From: JAVSMW01 sp032027005
GTDB taxonomy: Bacteria; Bacillota; Thermincolia; Thermincolales; UBA2595
Direction: 5' to 3'
NCBI GenBank assembly: GCA_032027005.1
Contig: JAVSMW010000011.1
Location: 1-64,000, forward strand
Length of the DNA stretch: 64,000 nt
The notes under the pieces are model-generated. The model was not told the origin of the DNA and searched no databases. It saw nothing but the letters and a program-made list of their open reading frames with translations. Within the stretch, counting starts at the first letter, position 1; every line of letters starts with the position of its first letter. Below, piece by piece: positions 62,013 to 64,000 of the stretch. The translations under genes and the position numbers were made by a program.

Positions 62013-63527
62013 TTACTCCCTATTCATCATGCCTTCCCAAGTGCCGACTGCCTTGTTTTCATCCGCATCTGAATACCATTGGGTTGTAACTGTTTTTGTT
62101 TCCGTATAGAAGGCGACTCCATCCTTGCCCATGGCATGAAGATCGCCAAAAAAGGATTCCTTGTGCCCTGAAAACGGGAAATAAGAAATTGGTACCGGAA
62201 TGCCAACATTGATGCCTACCATACCGCCATGAGTTCTCTTCATAAATTCTCTAGCCATCTTACCGTCCCTGGTAAAGATAGAAGAACCGTTTGCAAACCG
62301 GTTGCCATTTATGATAGCGAGACCTTCTTCAAAGTTTTTAATACGTTTGATAAATGTAACCGGGCCAAATACCTCTTCATTTCCGCAGCTATGTTCCGGT
62401 TTTACGTGGTCAAAAATTGTCGGGCCAACAAAGTGCCCACCTTCGAAACCGGGAACAATAATATTTCTGCCATCTAAGAGCAGCTTTGCACCTTCCTGCT
62501 CAGCTTTGTCTATCCAGCCACATACAAACTTTTTATGTTCCTCTGAGACCACTGGCCCAAGTTGTGTAGCCGGATCATATGCGCAGCCTGTTTTAAGTTC
62601 CTTGGCAAATTTCATCAATATAGAAATAAACTCATCAGCAATTACTTCCTCAACACATATTACGGGCAGGGCCATGCAGCGCATTCCAGCACAACCATAA
62701 GTTGAATTTATGATTCTACGTGCTGCGGCCTCTAAAGGCGCATCTCTTAAAACAAGTGCATGGTTTTTGGCCTCGGTCAGGCACTGCGCTCTCTTGCCGT
62801 GGGAGGCGGCTGTACCATAAACATGTCTGCCCACCTGAGTTGATCCAACAAAAGATATTCCCTTTACATCAGGATGTCTGAGTAAAATGTCGGCTTCATT
62901 ACGGCTGCAGGTTACCCAGTTTACTACCCCCGCCGGTAAACCGGCTTCAATGGCAAGTTCTAACATTCTATTGCTGGTTATTGGGGTCATACTGGATGCT
63001 TTCATAACTACCGTGTTCCCCGTTGTAATACAAAACGGGACCATCCAACCCCATGGAATCATGGCCGGGAAATTAAATGGTGTGATAGCTCCAAATACTC
63101 CAAGCGGTTCGCGATATGATACTGTATCAAAACCAACGCTGGCTTGCATTAGTGAATCACCCTGCATTAAATACGGGGTAGAAATGGCGCACTCACAAAC
63201 CTCAATAGCCTTAATAACGTCACCCCTGGCTTCAGCAATAGTCTTGCCCAGTTCGACACTTGCGCTATGTGCAAGCTCTTCAAGATGCTCATTAAAGATA
63301 TTTCTTATATTAATCATAAAGCCTACGCGTTTTTGTACCGGCATATCCGACCAAGAGGTAAATGCGGCTTTTGCTGCAGCTATAGCTTCAACTATCTCTT
63401 CCTCGGTGCAGCAGGGAGTCTCGGCAATCACCTGACCTGTACTGGAGTCTGTGATAGGCATATATTTTTCAGTTTTTGATTCTTTGAATTCATTGTTAAC
63501 ACAATATTTGAGTCTCTTGACAGTCAT
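62013..63527 (-). CDS. mmsA: Methylmalonate-semialdehyde dehydrogenase-like, CoA-acylating aldehyde dehydrogenase
   Basis: The 504-aa ALDH has GVFGAITPFNFPAMIPWGWM, ISFVGSTQVGRHVYGTAA, the MMSDH-type EAKNHALVL (Asn at the usual catalytic Glu position) and GCAGMRCMALPV with catalytic Cys. The Asn for Glu change is typical of CoA-dependent semialdehyde dehydrogenases. Start ATG 63527 has GAGGAG upstream. It converts an aldehyde or semialdehyde to acyl-CoA with NAD and CoA, feeding the same operon. Confidence 0.88.
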   Translation of the reverse strand: MTVKRLKYCVNNEFKESKTEKYMPITDSSTGQVIAETPCCTEEEIVEAIAAAKAAFTSWSDMPVQKRVGFMINIRNIFNEHLEELAHSASVELGKTIAEARGDVIKAIEVCECAISTPYLMQGDSLMQASVGFDTVSYREPLGVFGAITPFNFPAMIPWGWMVPFCITTGNTVVMKASSMTPITSNRMLELAIEAGLPAGVVNWVTCSRNEADILLRHPDVKGISFVGSTQVGRHVYGTAASHGKRAQCLTEAKNHALVLRDAPLEAAARRIINSTYGCAGMRCMALPVICVEEVIADEFISILMKFAKELKTGCAYDPATQLGPVVSEEHKKFVCGWIDKAEQEGAKLLLDGRNIIVPGFEGGHFVGPTIFDHVKPEHSCGNEEVFGPVTFIKRIKNFEEGLAIINGNRFANGSSIFTRDGKMAREFMKRTHGGMVGINVGIPVPISYFPFSGHKESFFGDLHAMGKDGVAFYTETKTVTTQWYSDADENKAVGTWEGMMNRE

Positions 63528-63560
63528 TTTAATGTCTCCTCTCAATATTTCCACCTGACC

Positions 63561-64000
63561 TTAGCGGCGTAATGTTCTGTAGCTCTCTATCAAAGGTGGT
63601 AATATTTTTTTCCAATCGCCGACAACTCCAAAATGTGCCATCTTAAAAATATGTGCTTCGGGATCACGGTTAATAGCAATGATGGTTTTGGCGGCGGAAC
63701 AACCGGCCATGTGCTGAATCGAACCTGAGACGCCGATTGCTATGTATAGATTAGGACTGACCACCTTGCCGGTTATCCCTATCTGTTGGTTACTTGGCAG
63801 CCACTCGTTATCAATAGCAGCCCTAGAGCCCCCAACGCATCCACCGAGTATTTCGGCAAGTTCCTTAAGCTGTTCAAAATTTTCCGTGCTTCCTATGCCA
63901 CGTCCACCGGATACAATTATTTCCGCATCCTCCAGTTTCACTCCGTCAATGCTGGCTTCACTGGAATTGACGACTTGCTTCTTGACAGAAGTTTCATCAA
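63561..64000 (-). CDS. etfA: Electron transfer flavoprotein alpha subunit, C-terminal part (cut by window edge)
   Basis: The visible 146 codons are the FAD-binding domain of EtfA: EIIVSGGRGIGSTENFEQL, GGCVGGSRAAIDNEWLP, QQIGITGKVVSPNLYIAIGV, SGSIQHMAGCSAAKTIIAIN, then AHFGVVGDWKKILPPLIE. The frame is open to the right edge (an internal GTG at 63941 is not the real start). EtfA takes electrons from acyl-CoA dehydrogenases. It leads the operon that ends with the 584-aa dehydrogenase. Confidence 0.9.
   Translation of the reverse strand, partial: DETSVKKQVVNSSEASIDGVKLEDAEIIVSGGRGIGSTENFEQLKELAEILGGCVGGSRAAIDNEWLPSNQQIGITGKVVSPNLYIAIGVSGSIQHMAGCSAAKTIIAINRDPEAHIFKMAHFGVVGDWKKILPPLIESYRTLRR

Noticed and set aside
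62027..62209. Short frames inside mmsA and other large genes, for example 62027-62209 and 48512-48721
   Set aside because: They are alternative-frame shadows of clearly conserved proteins without their own ribosome sites.

Overview
The window looks like chromosome of an anaerobic, spore-forming, low-to-mid GC Firmicute of the Peptococcaceae/Desulfotomaculum-Pelotomaculum type. This is inferred from gene content: GerW and DUF3231 sporulation-type genes, a VanW/G5 envelope protein, GGAGG-type ribosome sites, many CoA-dependent catabolic genes with ETF, and many IS elements and small intergenic repeats. Two ambiguous bases (23687 and 34580) show it is a scaffold; the one at 34580 is flanked by an exact 99-bp duplication and looks like an unmerged contig join.

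Layout. (1) 1-8.3 kb is a scarred accessory region: the 3' part of a type III methyltransferase broken by a foreign fragment, IS21-like end repeats, a secreted RCC1 beta-propeller protein, and a beta-propeller gene beheaded beside an IS91-family element. (2) 8.3-26.4 kb is a one-direction (minus strand) catabolic island. In transcription order it holds TetR, UbiD-2, acyl-CoA dehydrogenase, MFS transporter, PaaK-like CoA ligase, an ATP-dependent ketone-carboxylase-type pair (HyuA/AcxA-like, then HyuB with a fused acetone-carboxylase-gamma-like tail), cupin, UbiD-1, a MenB/BadI-type hydrolase, a second TetR, 3-hydroxyacyl-CoA dehydrogenase, thiolase, enoyl-CoA hydratase and a C-terminal ubiX remnant. 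My working model is ATP-dependent carboxylation of a (probably cyclic) ketone, CoA activation of the beta-keto acid, hydrolytic ring opening of the beta-ketoacyl-CoA, then beta-oxidation. The substrate is unknown. This is the best candidate for an undescribed system.

(3) 26.4-41.8 kb is an inverted-repeat/MITE-rich spacer followed by two copies of one gene block. The downstream copy (34.7-41.8 kb) is intact: YdjM-like membrane protein, PHP phosphatase, VWA protein, MoxR/RavA AAA+ ATPase, PsbP-like lipoprotein-size protein, UROD/MetE-like protein and diacylglycerol kinase. The upstream copy (27.2-32.6 kb) is decaying: frameshifted YdjM-like gene, a VWA gene reduced to a deletion remnant, AAA+ gene lost, and an internally deleted DhbE-like adenylase inserted. 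An IS4-type element with an accessory 62-codon ORF lies between the copies.

(4) 41.8-47.5 kb carries housekeeping and orphan genes (nagA, sfsA, a zinc-ribbon protein, a YdcF-like protein, VanW) around a graveyard of restriction-system fragments and an orphan MNT nucleotidyltransferase. (5) 47.8-57.1 kb is an alpha-glucan/envelope polysaccharide cluster: GH15, a nucleotidyltransferase fused to a degenerate phosphohexomutase, a GH57-GT4 fusion and DUF4912, plus an IS200/IS605-like structured end relic, and gerW. (6) 57.3-64 kb is a second fatty/organic-acid operon: EtfA (cut by the window edge), MmsA-type aldehyde dehydrogenase, acyl-CoA ligase, a near-duplicate of the island thiolase, and a long acyl-CoA dehydrogenase.

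All starts, motifs and identities were read by eye. No database search or folding program was run. I saw no tRNA, rRNA or CRISPR array.
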